From the NCBI RefSeq assembly GCF_002843305.1, contig NZ_PGSG01000037.1, forward strand, positions 1-43,359: DNA of 43,359 bases, read 5' to 3'. Position numbers and translations under genes: made by a program. This DNA is from Streptomyces barkulensis (lineage in GTDB: Bacteria; Actinomycetota; Actinomycetes; Streptomycetales; Streptomycetaceae). Of the stretch, positions 15,445 through 22,814 are shown one piece after another (the stretch's first letter is position 1; every line of letters begins with the position of its first letter). The notes under the pieces are model-generated. The model was not told the origin of the DNA and did not search any database. It worked only from the letters and a program-made list of their open reading frames with translations.

Positions 15445-15782
15445 CACAGCCACACCACCACTCCAAAGATCGGCACGGACAGCGTACAGACGGCCGCCGC
15501 GTACGCCGTGCGTGTACCCAGCGTCCCCGGCCGGGGCACATCCAGCGCGCGGATACGGCGGTGGGCCAGCGCCAGGAACACCAGCCACACCAGCGCCCCC
15601 AGCGCGGCCGGGGCGTACTGCCGCGGCGGCCCGCCGTCGTGCAGCGTCCCGCGGGCCAGCAGCGCCACCACCGCCGCGAAGGCCAGGGTGGTGCGCCGCC
15701 ACGCCATCCGGGTGCGCTCCGGCTGCGCGGCCGGATCGCGTACCGCCTCCTCGTCCCCGCGCGGCCGGCGGTCCGCGCTCAC
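15441..15782 (-). CDS. DUF202 family membrane protein (second of pair)
   Basis: 113 residues. A charged N-terminus containing QPERTRMAWRRTTLAF, the conserved DUF202 entry motif (R.xLA.xRT/RRT), is followed by about three membrane helices: FAAVVALLARGTL, ALGALVWLVFLALAH and a final AVCTLSVPIFGVVVWLW. Function of the family is unknown; related yeast Vtc1 is part of a vacuolar complex. GTG 15782 shares GTGA with the stop of the first DUF202 gene, and its own stop overlaps the gluconokinase start. Tandem unequal DUF202 genes are common in actinomycetes and probably form a heteromer. Confidence 0.75.
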   Translation of the reverse strand: MSADRRPRGDEEAVRDPAAQPERTRMAWRRTTLAFAAVVALLARGTLHDGGPPRQYAPAALGALVWLVFLALAHRRIRALDVPRPGTLGTRTAYAAAVCTLSVPIFGVVVWLW

Positions 15783-16189
15783 CGGCCCAGCTCTCCCAGC
15801 AGCACCCCGGCGACCACCACCAGCGCGGCCACCGCCGTGCCCAGTGCCAGCAGCACGGGGAAGCGGGACAGCGGCAGATCGTCGCCGTGCCGCATGGCCC
15901 GCTCGGTACGCAGCCAGTGGTTGACCGCCCGCACCGCGCACAGCGCGCCGCCGGCCAGGAGCACCACGGCGATCGCCGCCCGGGGGCCGGGGCGGAGCCC
16001 GGTCAGGAACTGGTCCACCGCCAGACCACCCGCCACCAGCGCCAGCGCGGTGCGGATCCACGCAAGGAAAGTCCGCTCGTTGGCCAGCGAGAAGCGGTAG
16101 TCGGGAGTGGTGCCCTCGGCCCGCATCCGCTCCGGCGCCAGCCACAGCCGCAGCGAGTCCCGCAGTCCATGCCAGAGCCGTTCGATCAT
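15779..16189 (-). CDS. DUF202 family membrane protein (YidH-like)
   Basis: 136 residues. The motif DYRFSLANERTFLAWIRTALALVAGG, here spanning the end of the soluble N-terminus and the first helix, is the signature of the YidH/DUF202 family. Two more membrane helices follow (AAIAVVLLAGGALCAV and LLALGTAVAALVVVAGVLLG), split by a charged loop. It sits in the cytoplasmic membrane with an unknown role. ATG 16189 follows the Nudix stop by ten bases. Coupled by overlap to the shorter DUF202 gene. Confidence 0.82.
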   Translation of the reverse strand: MIERLWHGLRDSLRLWLAPERMRAEGTTPDYRFSLANERTFLAWIRTALALVAGGLAVDQFLTGLRPGPRAAIAVVLLAGGALCAVRAVNHWLRTERAMRHGDDLPLSRFPVLLALGTAVAALVVVAGVLLGELGR

Positions 16190-16199
16190 GCTTCCGACA

Positions 16200-16748
16200 C
16201 TACGTGGGACCCCCGCCCCGCTTCCGGTGCCACTCCTGCAGCCGCCGGTGGCACTCCAGGCCGTCGGGCACCACGTCCCACTCCTCCAGCCGCCGCTCCA
16301 CCTCGTCCTCCGGCAGGAAGTCCCACCAGGCGACCTCCTCGGCCTGCGGGCGCACCGGCAGCTCGCACCGCACCTCGTAGACGGCCAGGAACCAGGTGTG
16401 CTCCGGCGACTCGTACAGGAACGTCAGCCGGTGCTCCGGATGCGGCAGCCCGCTCACCCCCAGCTCCTCCCCGGCCTCGCGCAGCGCCGCCTCGTCGTAG
16501 CTCTCGCCCGCGCCGACCACGCCTCCGACGACCAGGTCGTACATCGAGGGGAAGATCAGCTTTTCGGGGGTGCGGCGGTGCACGAAGATCCGGCCCCCGG
16601 CGTCCCGCACCTGCACCGACACGCTCCGGTGCCGCATCCGCCGGGCGGTGGCCGTACCGCGCCGGGCCCGGCCGATCACACGGTCGTACTCGTCCACGAT
16701 GTCCAGCAGTTCGTCCGCGGATCTACCCGCCGCCTCCTCATTTGTCAT
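16200..16748 (-). CDS. Nudix hydrolase
   Basis: 182 residues. The Nudix box is complete: G-VVGAG-E-SYDEAAL-REAGEELG, matching Gx5Ex7REUxEExGU with all metal-binding Glu residues. The N-terminus (LLDIVDEYDRVIGRARR) and the HRSVSVQVRDAGGRIFVHRR strand resemble the isopentenyl-diphosphate isomerase/YfcD-like branch, whose members hydrolyse nucleoside or other diphosphates. The substrate is not evident. ATG 16748 has no strong ribosome site. It is the first gene of the operon leading to gluconokinase and is divergent from the flavoprotein gene 94 bases away. Confidence 0.88.
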   Translation of the reverse strand: MTNEEAAGRSADELLDIVDEYDRVIGRARRGTATARRMRHRSVSVQVRDAGGRIFVHRRTPEKLIFPSMYDLVVGGVVGAGESYDEAALREAGEELGVSGLPHPEHRLTFLYESPEHTWFLAVYEVRCELPVRPQAEEVAWWDFLPEDEVERRLEEWDVVPDGLECHRRLQEWHRKRGGGPT

Positions 16749-16842
16749 CCGATCATCAAAGCAGCCCGCAAGGGTGCCGCGCCTCCGGGCGACGGGTTAC
16801 TCTCCGGTCACCAGCGGGACGGACCGAGGAACGGATGGGCCG

Positions 16843-18498
16843 ATGGCGTACGACGCCGATGTGATCGTGATCGGGGCGGGCCTGGCCGGGCTCGCGGCCA
16901 CCGCCGAACTGGCCGACGCCGGGCGGAAGGTGATCCTGCTCGACCAGGAACCCGAAGCGTCCCTGGGCGGCCAGGCGCACTGGTCCTTCGGCGGGCTGTT
17001 CCTCGTCGACTCGCCCGAGCAGCGCCGTATGCGGGTGCGCGACAGCCGCGAGCTGGCCTGGCAGGACTGGCTGGGCACGGCCGGCTTCGACCGCGAGGAG
17101 GACGCCTGGCCGCGCCGCTGGGCCGAGGCGTACGTCGACTTCGCCGCCGGGGAGAAGCGCGCCTGGCTGCGCGCCCGGGGGGTGCGGCTGTTCCCCGTCG
17201 TCGGCTGGGCCGAGCGGGGCGGCTACGACGCCCGCGGCCACGGCAACTCGGTGCCGCGCTTCCACATCACCTGGGGCACCGGACCGGGTCTGGTCGAACC
17301 CTTCGAGCGGCGGGTGCGCCAGGGCGCCGAGCGGGGCCTGGTGGACCTGCGCTTCCGGCACCGCGTCACGGGGCTGGCCCGCAGCGCCGGAGCGGTGGAC
17401 ACCGTCACCGGCGAGGTGCTCGCCCCCAGCGGTGCCGCACGCGGCACTGCCAGTGGCCGGGAGGTGACCGGCCTCTTCGAACTGCGCGCCCAGGCGGTGA
17501 TCGTGGCCTCCGGCGGCATCGGCGGCAACCACGACCTGGTGCGCGCCAACTGGCCGGAGCGCCTGGGCACTCCGCCCAGGCGGATGCTCTCCGGAGTGCC
17601 CGCCCACGTCGACGGCGCGATGCTGGGCATCGCCGAGGAGGCCGGCGGCCGGGTCGTCAACCGCGACCGGATGTGGCACTACACCGAGGGCATCGAGAAC
17701 TGGGACCCCGTCTGGGCGCGGCACGGCATCCGCATCCTGCCGGGCCCCTCCTCCCTGTGGCTGGACGCCACCGGCCGCCGGCTGCCGGTGCCGCTCTTCC
17801 CCGGCTTCGACACGCTCGGCACCCTCGAACACATCATGGGCACGGGGTACGAGTACACCTGGTTCGTCCTCACACAGAAGATCATCGAGAAGGAGTTCGC
17901 GCTCTCCGGCTCCGAGCAGAACCCCGACCTCACCGGCCGCAGCGTCCGCCAGGTCCTCGGCCGGGCCCGCTCCGGAGCGCCCGGCCCGGTGCGCGCGTTC
18001 ATGGACAAGGGCGCCGACTTCGTCGTCGAGCGCGACCTGTCCGCCCTGGTGCGCGGGATGAACGCGATCACCGGCGACGGTCTGATCGACGAGGCCGCCC
18101 TGCGCCGCGAGATCACCGCCCGCGACCGCGAGATCGCCAACCCCTTCACCAAGGACCTCCAGATCACCGCCGTCCGGGGCGCCCGCACCTACCTCGGCGA
18201 CAAGCTGATCCGCGTCGCCCCGCCCCATCGGCTGCTGGACCCGGAGGCGGGCCCGCTGATCGCCGTGCGCCTGAACATCCTCACCCGCAAGACCCTCGGT
18301 GGCCTGGAGACCGATCTGTCCTCCCGCGTCCTCACCACCGAAGGCGAGGTGCTGCCCGGCCTCTACGCGGCGGGCGAGGCCGCCGGCTTCGGCGGCGGGG
18401 GCATGCACGGCTACCGTTCCCTGGAGGGAACCTTCCTGGGCGGCTGCCTGTTCTCGGGCCGCACCGCCGGCCGCGCGGCGGCGAAGGCGGTGGGCTGA
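16843..18498 (+). CDS. FAD-binding dehydrogenase (KstD/fumarate-reductase-like)
   Basis: 551 residues. The dinucleotide-binding motif VIVIGAGLAGLAATAEL is at the N-terminus (about 8-24), QAVIVASGGIGGNHDLV marks the second FAD contact and LYAAGEAAGFGGGGMHGYRS the C-terminal one. The family (FAD_binding_2, next to ketosteroid dehydrogenases) includes mycobacterial relatives annotated only as FAD-binding dehydrogenase; the substrate is unknown. ATG 16843 follows GAGGA by about ten bases. The stop codon lies in the first copy of a 13-bp tandem repeat. A strong hairpin at 18647-18678 ends the unit. It is divergent from the Nudix operon. Confidence 0.85.
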   Translation: MAYDADVIVIGAGLAGLAATAELADAGRKVILLDQEPEASLGGQAHWSFGGLFLVDSPEQRRMRVRDSRELAWQDWLGTAGFDREEDAWPRRWAEAYVDFAAGEKRAWLRARGVRLFPVVGWAERGGYDARGHGNSVPRFHITWGTGPGLVEPFERRVRQGAERGLVDLRFRHRVTGLARSAGAVDTVTGEVLAPSGAARGTASGREVTGLFELRAQAVIVASGGIGGNHDLVRANWPERLGTPPRRMLSGVPAHVDGAMLGIAEEAGGRVVNRDRMWHYTEGIENWDPVWARHGIRILPGPSSLWLDATGRRLPVPLFPGFDTLGTLEHIMGTGYEYTWFVLTQKIIEKEFALSGSEQNPDLTGRSVRQVLGRARSGAPGPVRAFMDKGADFVVERDLSALVRGMNAITGDGLIDEAALRREITARDREIANPFTKDLQITAVRGARTYLGDKLIRVAPPHRLLDPEAGPLIAVRLNILTRKTLGGLETDLSSRVLTTEGEVLPGLYAAGEAAGFGGGGMHGYRSLEGTFLGGCLFSGRTAGRAAAKAVG

Positions 18499-18552
18499 GG
18501 TGGCGGGCTGAGGTGGCGGGCTGAGGTGGTGGGCTGAGGTGGTGGGCTGAGG
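18495..18552 (+). repeat. 13-bp tandem repeat at the flavoprotein stop codon
   Basis: ctgaggtgg(c/t)ggg is repeated four times (18495-18546) plus a 6-bp partial copy. The TGA stop of the flavoprotein is inside the first unit and each later unit repeats the TGA. This is simple slippage expansion that leaves the protein end unchanged. Confidence 0.85.
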
Positions 18553-18646
18553 CGAGCGGGCCGACAGGCCGGGGACGGCCCCGGGCCGGGGGCGGGCGAC
18601 CGCGCCCGGCCCCGGCCCGCCGCCCCCACCGGTGGACCGGAAACGG

Positions 18647-18678
18647 CGAAGGTCCCGCGGACATCCGCGGGACCTTCG
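18647..18678. terminator. Bidirectional hairpin terminator
   Basis: A perfect 15-bp stem (cgaaggtcccgcgga, 18647-18661, with 18664-18678) encloses only two bases (about four unpaired in practice) and is followed on the plus strand by ccttcttct. It lies between the flavoprotein gene (plus) and tRNA-Leu (minus) and can end both. Confidence 0.75.
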
Positions 18679-18688
18679 CCTTCTTCTG

Positions 18689-18773
18689 TGTCCGGAGGGG
18701 GACTTGAACCCCCACGCCCGATAAAGGGCACTAGCACCTCAAGCTAGCGCGTCTGCCATTCCGCCACCCGGAC
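18689..18773 (-). tRNA. tRNA-Leu (anticodon GAG)
   Basis: 85 nt. The acceptor 5' strand GTCCGGG pairs with TCCGGAC before discriminator A at 18689. The anticodon loop TTGAGGT gives GAG (18738-18740), decoding CUC. The long variable arm (gccctttatcgggc) marks a class II tRNA. The T arm GGGGG-TTCAAGT-CCCCC is perfect. No CCA is encoded. A possible -10 (TATGGT) lies at 18812-18817 on the minus strand. Confidence 0.95.
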
Positions 18774-18913
18774 AGGTGCGTGCCGCCGACCGTGGTCACG
18801 GCGACGTGTAAACCATAGCACTGGAGCGGAGCCGGGCGATCACCCCGGCTCCTGTGCCCCGGGCCCCGGAGACGGGAGGATGGGCGCGGATCCCCGCAAC
18901 ACGAGGAGGCAGT

Positions 18914-20251
18914 GTGAGCGAGCCGAACGCGACCACCACCGCGGCCGACGCGGTCAGGGGCGAGGACGAGGTCGTCGACCTGTGCCGCGATCTCATCCGG
19001 ATCGACACCAGCAACTACGGCGACCACTCGGGGCCGGGCGAGCGGGCCGCGGCCGAGTACGTGGCGGAGAAGCTCGCGGAGGTGGGACTGGAGCCGGAGA
19101 TCTTCGAGTCGCACCCGGGCCGCGCGTCGACCGTCGCCCGGATCGAGGGCGAGGACCCCTCCCGGCCCGCGCTGCTCATCCACGGGCACACCGACGTCGT
19201 CCCGGCCAACGCCGAGGACTGGACCCACCATCCGTTCTCCGGCGAGATCGCCGACGGCTGCGTGTGGGGCCGCGGAGCGGTCGACATGAAGGACATGGAC
19301 GCGATGACGCTGGCGGTCGTGCGCGACCGGCTGCGCAGCGGCCGCAGGCCCCCGCGCGACATCGTGCTGGCCTTCCTCGCCGACGAGGAGGCGGGCGGCA
19401 CCTGGGGGGCGAAGCACCTGGTCAAACGCCACCCGGAGCTGTTCGAGGGCGTGACCGAGGCGATCGGCGAGGTCGGCGGCTTCTCCTTCACCGTCAACGA
19501 GAAGCTGCGGCTGTACCTGGTGGAGACCGCCGAGAAGGGCATGCACTGGATGCGGCTCACCGTGGACGGCACCGCCGGACACGGCTCGATGACCAACACC
19601 GACAACGCGATCACCGAGCTGTGCGAGGCGGTCGGCCGGCTGGGCCGGCACCGGTTCCCGGTCCGGGTCACCAAGACGGTGCGCTCCTTCCTCGACGAGC
19701 TCTCCGACGCCCTCGGCGTGGAGCTGGACCCGGAGGACATGGACGCGACCCTGGAGAAGCTGGGCGGCATCGCCAAGCTGATCGGGGCGACGCTGCGCAA
19801 CACCGCGGCCCCGACGATGCTGGGCGCCGGCTACAAGGTCAACGTCATCCCCGGCCAGGCCACCGCCCATGTCGACGGCCGCTTCCTGCCCGGCCACGAG
19901 GAGGAGTTCCTGGCCGACCTCGACCGGATCCTGGGCCCGCGCGTGAGGCGCGAGGACGTGCACGCCGACAAGGCGCTGGAGACCGGCTTCGACGGCGCCC
20001 TGGTGGACGCCATGCAGTCCGCGCTGAAGGCCGAGGACCCGATCGCGCGGGCCGTGCCGTACATGCTCTCCGGCGGCACCGACGCCAAGTCCTTCGACGA
20101 CCTGGGCATCCGCTGCTTCGGGTTCGCCCCGCTGAAGCTGCCGCCGGAGCTGGACTTCGCCGGGATGTTCCACGGGGTGGACGAGCGGGTGCCGGTGGAG
20201 GGGCTGAAGTTCGGCGTGCGGGTGCTGGACCGCTTCCTCGACCAGTGCTGA
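18914..20251 (+). CDS. M20-family metallopeptidase (dipeptidase-like)
   Basis: 445 residues, cytosolic. Zinc ligands and catalytic residues are in place: LLIHGHTDVVP (His and catalytic Asp), WGRGAVDMKD (bridging Asp), AFLADEEAGG (general base Glu-Glu) and, near the end, MFHGVDERVPVEG (His). A dimerisation lid lies between (TVDGTAGHGSM). The M20/ArgE/DapE family hydrolyses amide bonds of N-acyl amino acids or dipeptides; the substrate is not clear. GTG 18914 is chosen because GAGGAGG precedes it by five bases; an ATG at 18854 lacks such a site. It stands between tRNA-Leu and the chaplin genes. Confidence 0.88.
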   Translation: MSEPNATTTAADAVRGEDEVVDLCRDLIRIDTSNYGDHSGPGERAAAEYVAEKLAEVGLEPEIFESHPGRASTVARIEGEDPSRPALLIHGHTDVVPANAEDWTHHPFSGEIADGCVWGRGAVDMKDMDAMTLAVVRDRLRSGRRPPRDIVLAFLADEEAGGTWGAKHLVKRHPELFEGVTEAIGEVGGFSFTVNEKLRLYLVETAEKGMHWMRLTVDGTAGHGSMTNTDNAITELCEAVGRLGRHRFPVRVTKTVRSFLDELSDALGVELDPEDMDATLEKLGGIAKLIGATLRNTAAPTMLGAGYKVNVIPGQATAHVDGRFLPGHEEEFLADLDRILGPRVRREDVHADKALETGFDGALVDAMQSALKAEDPIARAVPYMLSGGTDAKSFDDLGIRCFGFAPLKLPPELDFAGMFHGVDERVPVEGLKFGVRVLDRFLDQC

Positions 20252-20335
20252 CCGGCCCGGCGCCGTACGCCCGGCCTCCTCGGTAATCGTCCATGTGTGC
20301 GCGTGTGACCAGGACGGGTGAATGCGCCCCCGGGC

Positions 20336-20363
20336 CGTAGCCCGCCTCCTCCGGTGTCGTTAC
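20336..20363 (+). promoter_or_regulatory. Possible sigma-BldN promoter of chpH
   Basis: CGTAGC (20336-20341), 16 bases, then CGTTAC (20358-20363). This is close to the CGTAAC-N16-CGTTGA pattern I recall for sigma-BldN, which drives chaplin genes in streptomycetes. It lies 49 bases upstream of the chpH ATG. Confidence 0.4.
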
Positions 20364-20411
20364 AGGGAGTGCGGTCCGCGGCTGGGATCGCATTGCCAAC
20401 AAGGAGGAAGA

Positions 20412-20645
20412 ATGATCAAGAAGGTCGTCGCCGTCGCGGCTGCCACCGGTGGTCTCGTGCTCGCGGGCGCGGGTGTGGCCGCCGCCGACTCCGGTGCCCA
20501 GGGCGCTGCCATCGGCTCCCCCGGTGTCATCTCCGGCAACGTCATCCAGGCGCCGATCCACGTCCCGGTGAACGTCTGCGGCAACACGGTCAGCGTGATC
20601 GGGCTGCTGAACCCCGCCTTCGGCAACTTCTGCGTCAACGACTGA
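20412..20645 (+). CDS. chpH: Short chaplin
   Basis: 77 residues. A Sec signal peptide (MIKKVVAVAA... with cleavage after AAA near 25) is followed by a single chaplin domain, GSPGVISGNVIQAPIHVPVN...LNPAFGN, with the two conserved cysteines at 56 and 74. Secreted short chaplins assemble as amyloid-like fibrils on aerial hyphae and lower surface tension at the air-water boundary. The presence of both cysteines and the neighbouring long chaplin point to ChpH and not the cysteine-free ChpE. ATG 20412 has GGAGGAAG just upstream. A possible sigma-BldN promoter precedes it and a hairpin terminator follows. Confidence 0.93.
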   Translation: MIKKVVAVAAATGGLVLAGAGVAAADSGAQGAAIGSPGVISGNVIQAPIHVPVNVCGNTVSVIGLLNPAFGNFCVND

Positions 20646-20679
20646 CGTCGCGCCCGGGCCCGTGAAGGGCCTGTGCGCG

Positions 20680-20716
20680 GCGGCCCCGGAGCGCGCGCCA
20701 TGCGCTCCGGGGCCGC
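20680..20716 (+). terminator. Rho-independent terminator after chpH
   Basis: A perfect 15-bp stem (20680-20694 with 20702-20716) with a 7-nt loop is followed by tgtttcgg. It separates chpH from chpC. Confidence 0.7.
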
Positions 20717-20812
20717 TGTTTCGGCGGGCGGGGAGTCGAGGAGTGCCTCCTGCCCGCGCACAACCCGTAGACCGCAAGCCACCCGCACATCAGAGGGCAA
20801 GGGGAAGTACAC

Positions 20813-21694
20813 ATGCGACAGGTCACAAGGAAGGGCCTGATCACCATCGCCGCTGCCGGCGGCGTGCTGGCCATGACGGGCGGCCACGCCGCCCACGCGG
20901 ACGCCGAGGCCCGGGGCGTGGCCGCGGGCTCGCCGGGCGTGCTGTCCGGCAACACCGTCCAGGCCCCGGTGCACGCGCCGGTGAACGCCTGCGGCAACAC
21001 CGCGACCGTCGGCGGCGGCCTCAACCCGGCTTTCGGCAACAAGTGCGCCAACGTGGACGACCACCGAGGCGGCCACCAGCAGGGCGGCCACCGGCAGGGC
21101 GACCGCGACGGCGGCCGGCACCGGGGCGGCCACGAGGGCGGCCACCAGCAGGGCGGCCACCAGGAGGACCGCGGCGGGCAGAACTGGGAGCAGGGCAGGG
21201 AGCACGGCAAGAGCCACGACCGCAAGCAGCACGGGAAGCACGCCGGCGACGGCGGCGCCAGGGCCGAGGGTGTGGCCGCGGGCTCGCCGGGCGTGCTGTC
21301 CGGCAACACCGTCCAGGCCCCGGTGCACGCGCCGGTCAACGTCTGCGGCAACTCCGTGAACGTGGTGGGCGCGCTCAACCCGGCCGCCGGCAACGAGTGC
21401 GCCAACGTCAGCGACCACAGGCCGTCCCCGGAGAAGCCCGGGCCCGAGCACCCGGAGAAGCCGAAGCCGGAGGAGCCCAAGCAGCCGGAGAAGCCGAAGC
21501 CGGAGGAGCCCAAGCAGCCGGAGAAGAGGGACGAGCCCCGTGCCGAGGCCCCCGAGAAGCCCGCTCCCCAGGTCATGGGCGGCGAGCTGGCCCAGACCGG
21601 CAGCAGCGGGCTGGGCACGGTCGTCCCGGTCGGCGCCGGAGTGCTGCTCGGCGGCGCCCTGCTCTACCGGCGCGCCCGCGCCATGCGGGGCTGA
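20813..21694 (+). CDS. chpC: Long chaplin with sortase signal
   Basis: 293 residues. Signal peptide 1-29, chaplin domain 1 (about 33-80), a hydrophilic linker of Gly/His/Gln repeats (about 83-150, GGHQQGGHRQGDRDGG), chaplin domain 2 (about 152-199), a Pro/Glu/Lys-rich wall-spanning stretch (PEKPKPEEPKQ twice), then LAQTG (259-263), a membrane helix and the RRARAMRG tail. LAxTG is the motif of class E sortases, so the protein is cell-wall anchored. Both domains have paired cysteines. The His-rich linker is longer and more repetitive than I would expect. ATG 20813 follows GGGGAAG. Works with chpH in aerial development. Confidence 0.93.
   Translation: MRQVTRKGLITIAAAGGVLAMTGGHAAHADAEARGVAAGSPGVLSGNTVQAPVHAPVNACGNTATVGGGLNPAFGNKCANVDDHRGGHQQGGHRQGDRDGGRHRGGHEGGHQQGGHQEDRGGQNWEQGREHGKSHDRKQHGKHAGDGGARAEGVAAGSPGVLSGNTVQAPVHAPVNVCGNSVNVVGALNPAAGNECANVSDHRPSPEKPGPEHPEKPKPEEPKQPEKPKPEEPKQPEKRDEPRAEAPEKPAPQVMGGELAQTGSSGLGTVVPVGAGVLLGGALLYRRARAMRG
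20918..20982 (+). repeat. 65-nt direct repeat, copy 1 (chaplin domain 1)
   Basis: Identical base for base to 21272-21336. It encodes the start of the first chaplin domain of chpC. Confidence 0.9.
21272..21336 (+). repeat. 65-nt direct repeat, copy 2 (chaplin domain 2)
   Basis: Exact copy of 20918-20982. Synonymous positions are also identical, which indicates recent duplication or gene conversion between the two domains. Confidence 0.9.
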
Positions 21695-21728
21695 CCGGCG
21701 CCGGGAGTCACGGACAAAAGCACGACGA

Positions 21729-21768
21729 GGAGCGGGCTCCGCCCCTTACCGGGGTCGGGGCCCGCTCC
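21729..21768. terminator. Terminator between chpC and DUF5703 gene
   Basis: ggagcgggc (21729-21737) pairs with gcccgctcc (21760-21768), and an inner cccc/gggg pairing extends the stem. A short tt follows. It lies between convergent genes and can serve both. Confidence 0.6.
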
Positions 21769-21782
21769 TTCCGCCTGCCGCG

Positions 21783-21971
21783 TCACCAGGTGGCGCGCAG
21801 CTGGCGGATGATCCGCCGCCGCAGCCGCACCTGGCGGCTGCCGTCGGAGTTGAGCCTGAGGCGGTCCAGTTCCCAGTGTCCGTACTCGGCGTGTTCGGTC
21901 AGCAGACGTGTGGCGGCCTTGCGGGAGACCCCGCGCGGGACGTACACATCACGAAATTCGTATTCCGGCAT
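21783..21971 (-). CDS. DUF5703 family protein
   Basis: 62 residues. PEYEFRDVYVPRGVSRKAATRLL and HAEYGHWELDRLRLNSDGSR are the conserved blocks of this small actinobacterial family of unknown function. The C-terminus is strongly basic (QVRLRRRIIRQLRATW), which would allow nucleic-acid or membrane contact. ATG 21971 is preferred over the GTG one codon earlier because relatives start MPEYEF. It is divergent from the next gene, with only 47 bases between start codons, and converges on chpC. Confidence 0.82.
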   Translation of the reverse strand: MPEYEFRDVYVPRGVSRKAATRLLTEHAEYGHWELDRLRLNSDGSRQVRLRRRIIRQLRATW

Positions 21972-22018
21972 CACATCTATTGTGCGTGCGGGGCCCCGGT
22001 ACGGATAGCGTCTGCACT

Positions 22019-22726
22019 ATGTCTGATGCTGCGCAGCCCGGTGCTGCCGAGGTACGAGCCGCCGCCGAAGCGTTGAAGACCGCGCTGGACCGTCACCTCG
22101 AAGCCGTCGAACGACGGTCCGCCGAGGGGGGCTCGGGTGCCGGGGCCGCCCGGGCCGAGGCCGCCGTCCACGCCGCCTTCGACGAACTCGCCGCGGCGGG
22201 CGAGGCGTACGACGAGCTGTTGTACGACGTCTACGACGAGGTCACACCCTTCGAGATCCCGGGCGGCGACAGCATGCCCGCCTACGCCGGGCCGGAGGAG
22301 CCCAGCACCATCGGCGTCCTCATCCGCCGCGACTACACCGTGGTGGAGCCGCAGCGGCTGATGGCCCAGGCGCAGCGCGTCACCGCGCTCGACCCGGACT
22401 CGGCGGACGCGGACGAGGAGGCGCTGGAGGGCCCCTTCGCCGGGAGCGGGGTGCACGCCGCCCTCAGCGTGCTGTTCGGCGAGTACGAACCCGACGAGAT
22501 CGCCACCCGGCACGAGGAGTTCGGTCTGGAGGAGGGCGACTCCACGCTCTGGGTGATCGCGGGCGACGAGCCGGCCGAGCCGGGGGAGTGGCTGGGCTCG
22601 CCCTTCGACGGGGCCGACCCCGAGCAGGTCGTGTGCCGTTTCGACGTCAGCGCCGTCTTCGACGAGGAGGAGGACCTCTACGGCGAGGACGGGGACCGCG
22701 GGCCGGTGCTCCGGGCCGCGGACTGA
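22019..22726 (+). CDS. Conserved acidic actinobacterial protein, function unknown
   Basis: 235 residues, strongly acidic at the C-terminus (FDEEEDLYGEDGDRG). The N-terminal third is helical (AEVRAAAEALKTALDRHLEAVERR and AAVHAAFDELAAAGEAYDELLYDVYDEV). The middle has GVLIRRDYTVVEPQRLMAQAQRV and LSVLFGEYEPDEIATRHEEFGLEEGDSTLWVI. No signal peptide or membrane helix. I recognise it as a protein conserved in this chromosomal position in Streptomyces but know no function. ATG 22019 has no clear ribosome site; a -10 of GATAGC type lies about eight bases upstream, so it may be leaderless. Confidence 0.7.
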   Translation: MSDAAQPGAAEVRAAAEALKTALDRHLEAVERRSAEGGSGAGAARAEAAVHAAFDELAAAGEAYDELLYDVYDEVTPFEIPGGDSMPAYAGPEEPSTIGVLIRRDYTVVEPQRLMAQAQRVTALDPDSADADEEALEGPFAGSGVHAALSVLFGEYEPDEIATRHEEFGLEEGDSTLWVIAGDEPAEPGEWLGSPFDGADPEQVVCRFDVSAVFDEEEDLYGEDGDRGPVLRAAD

Positions 22727-22814
22727 CCCGGGCCCGCCCCTGCCGCCGGGGGGCCGCCGGGGGGCCGCCGGCCCCCGTCCCTGCCTCCGGTGGCAGGAGC
22801 GCGCCGCCGGGAGG

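Noticed and set aside
16756..18408. Long minus-strand open frame opposite the flavoprotein
   Set aside because: Mirror of a high-GC gene; the composition is that of antisense shadows (Ala/Gly/Val/Asp-rich) without any domain.
18495..18552. CRISPR-like repeat array
   Set aside because: The 13-bp units are directly tandem without spacers and no cas genes are present.
18689..18773. tRNA-Leu as an attachment site for an integrated element
   Set aside because: No integrase gene or duplicated tRNA 3' end is near it, and both sides look like core chromosome.
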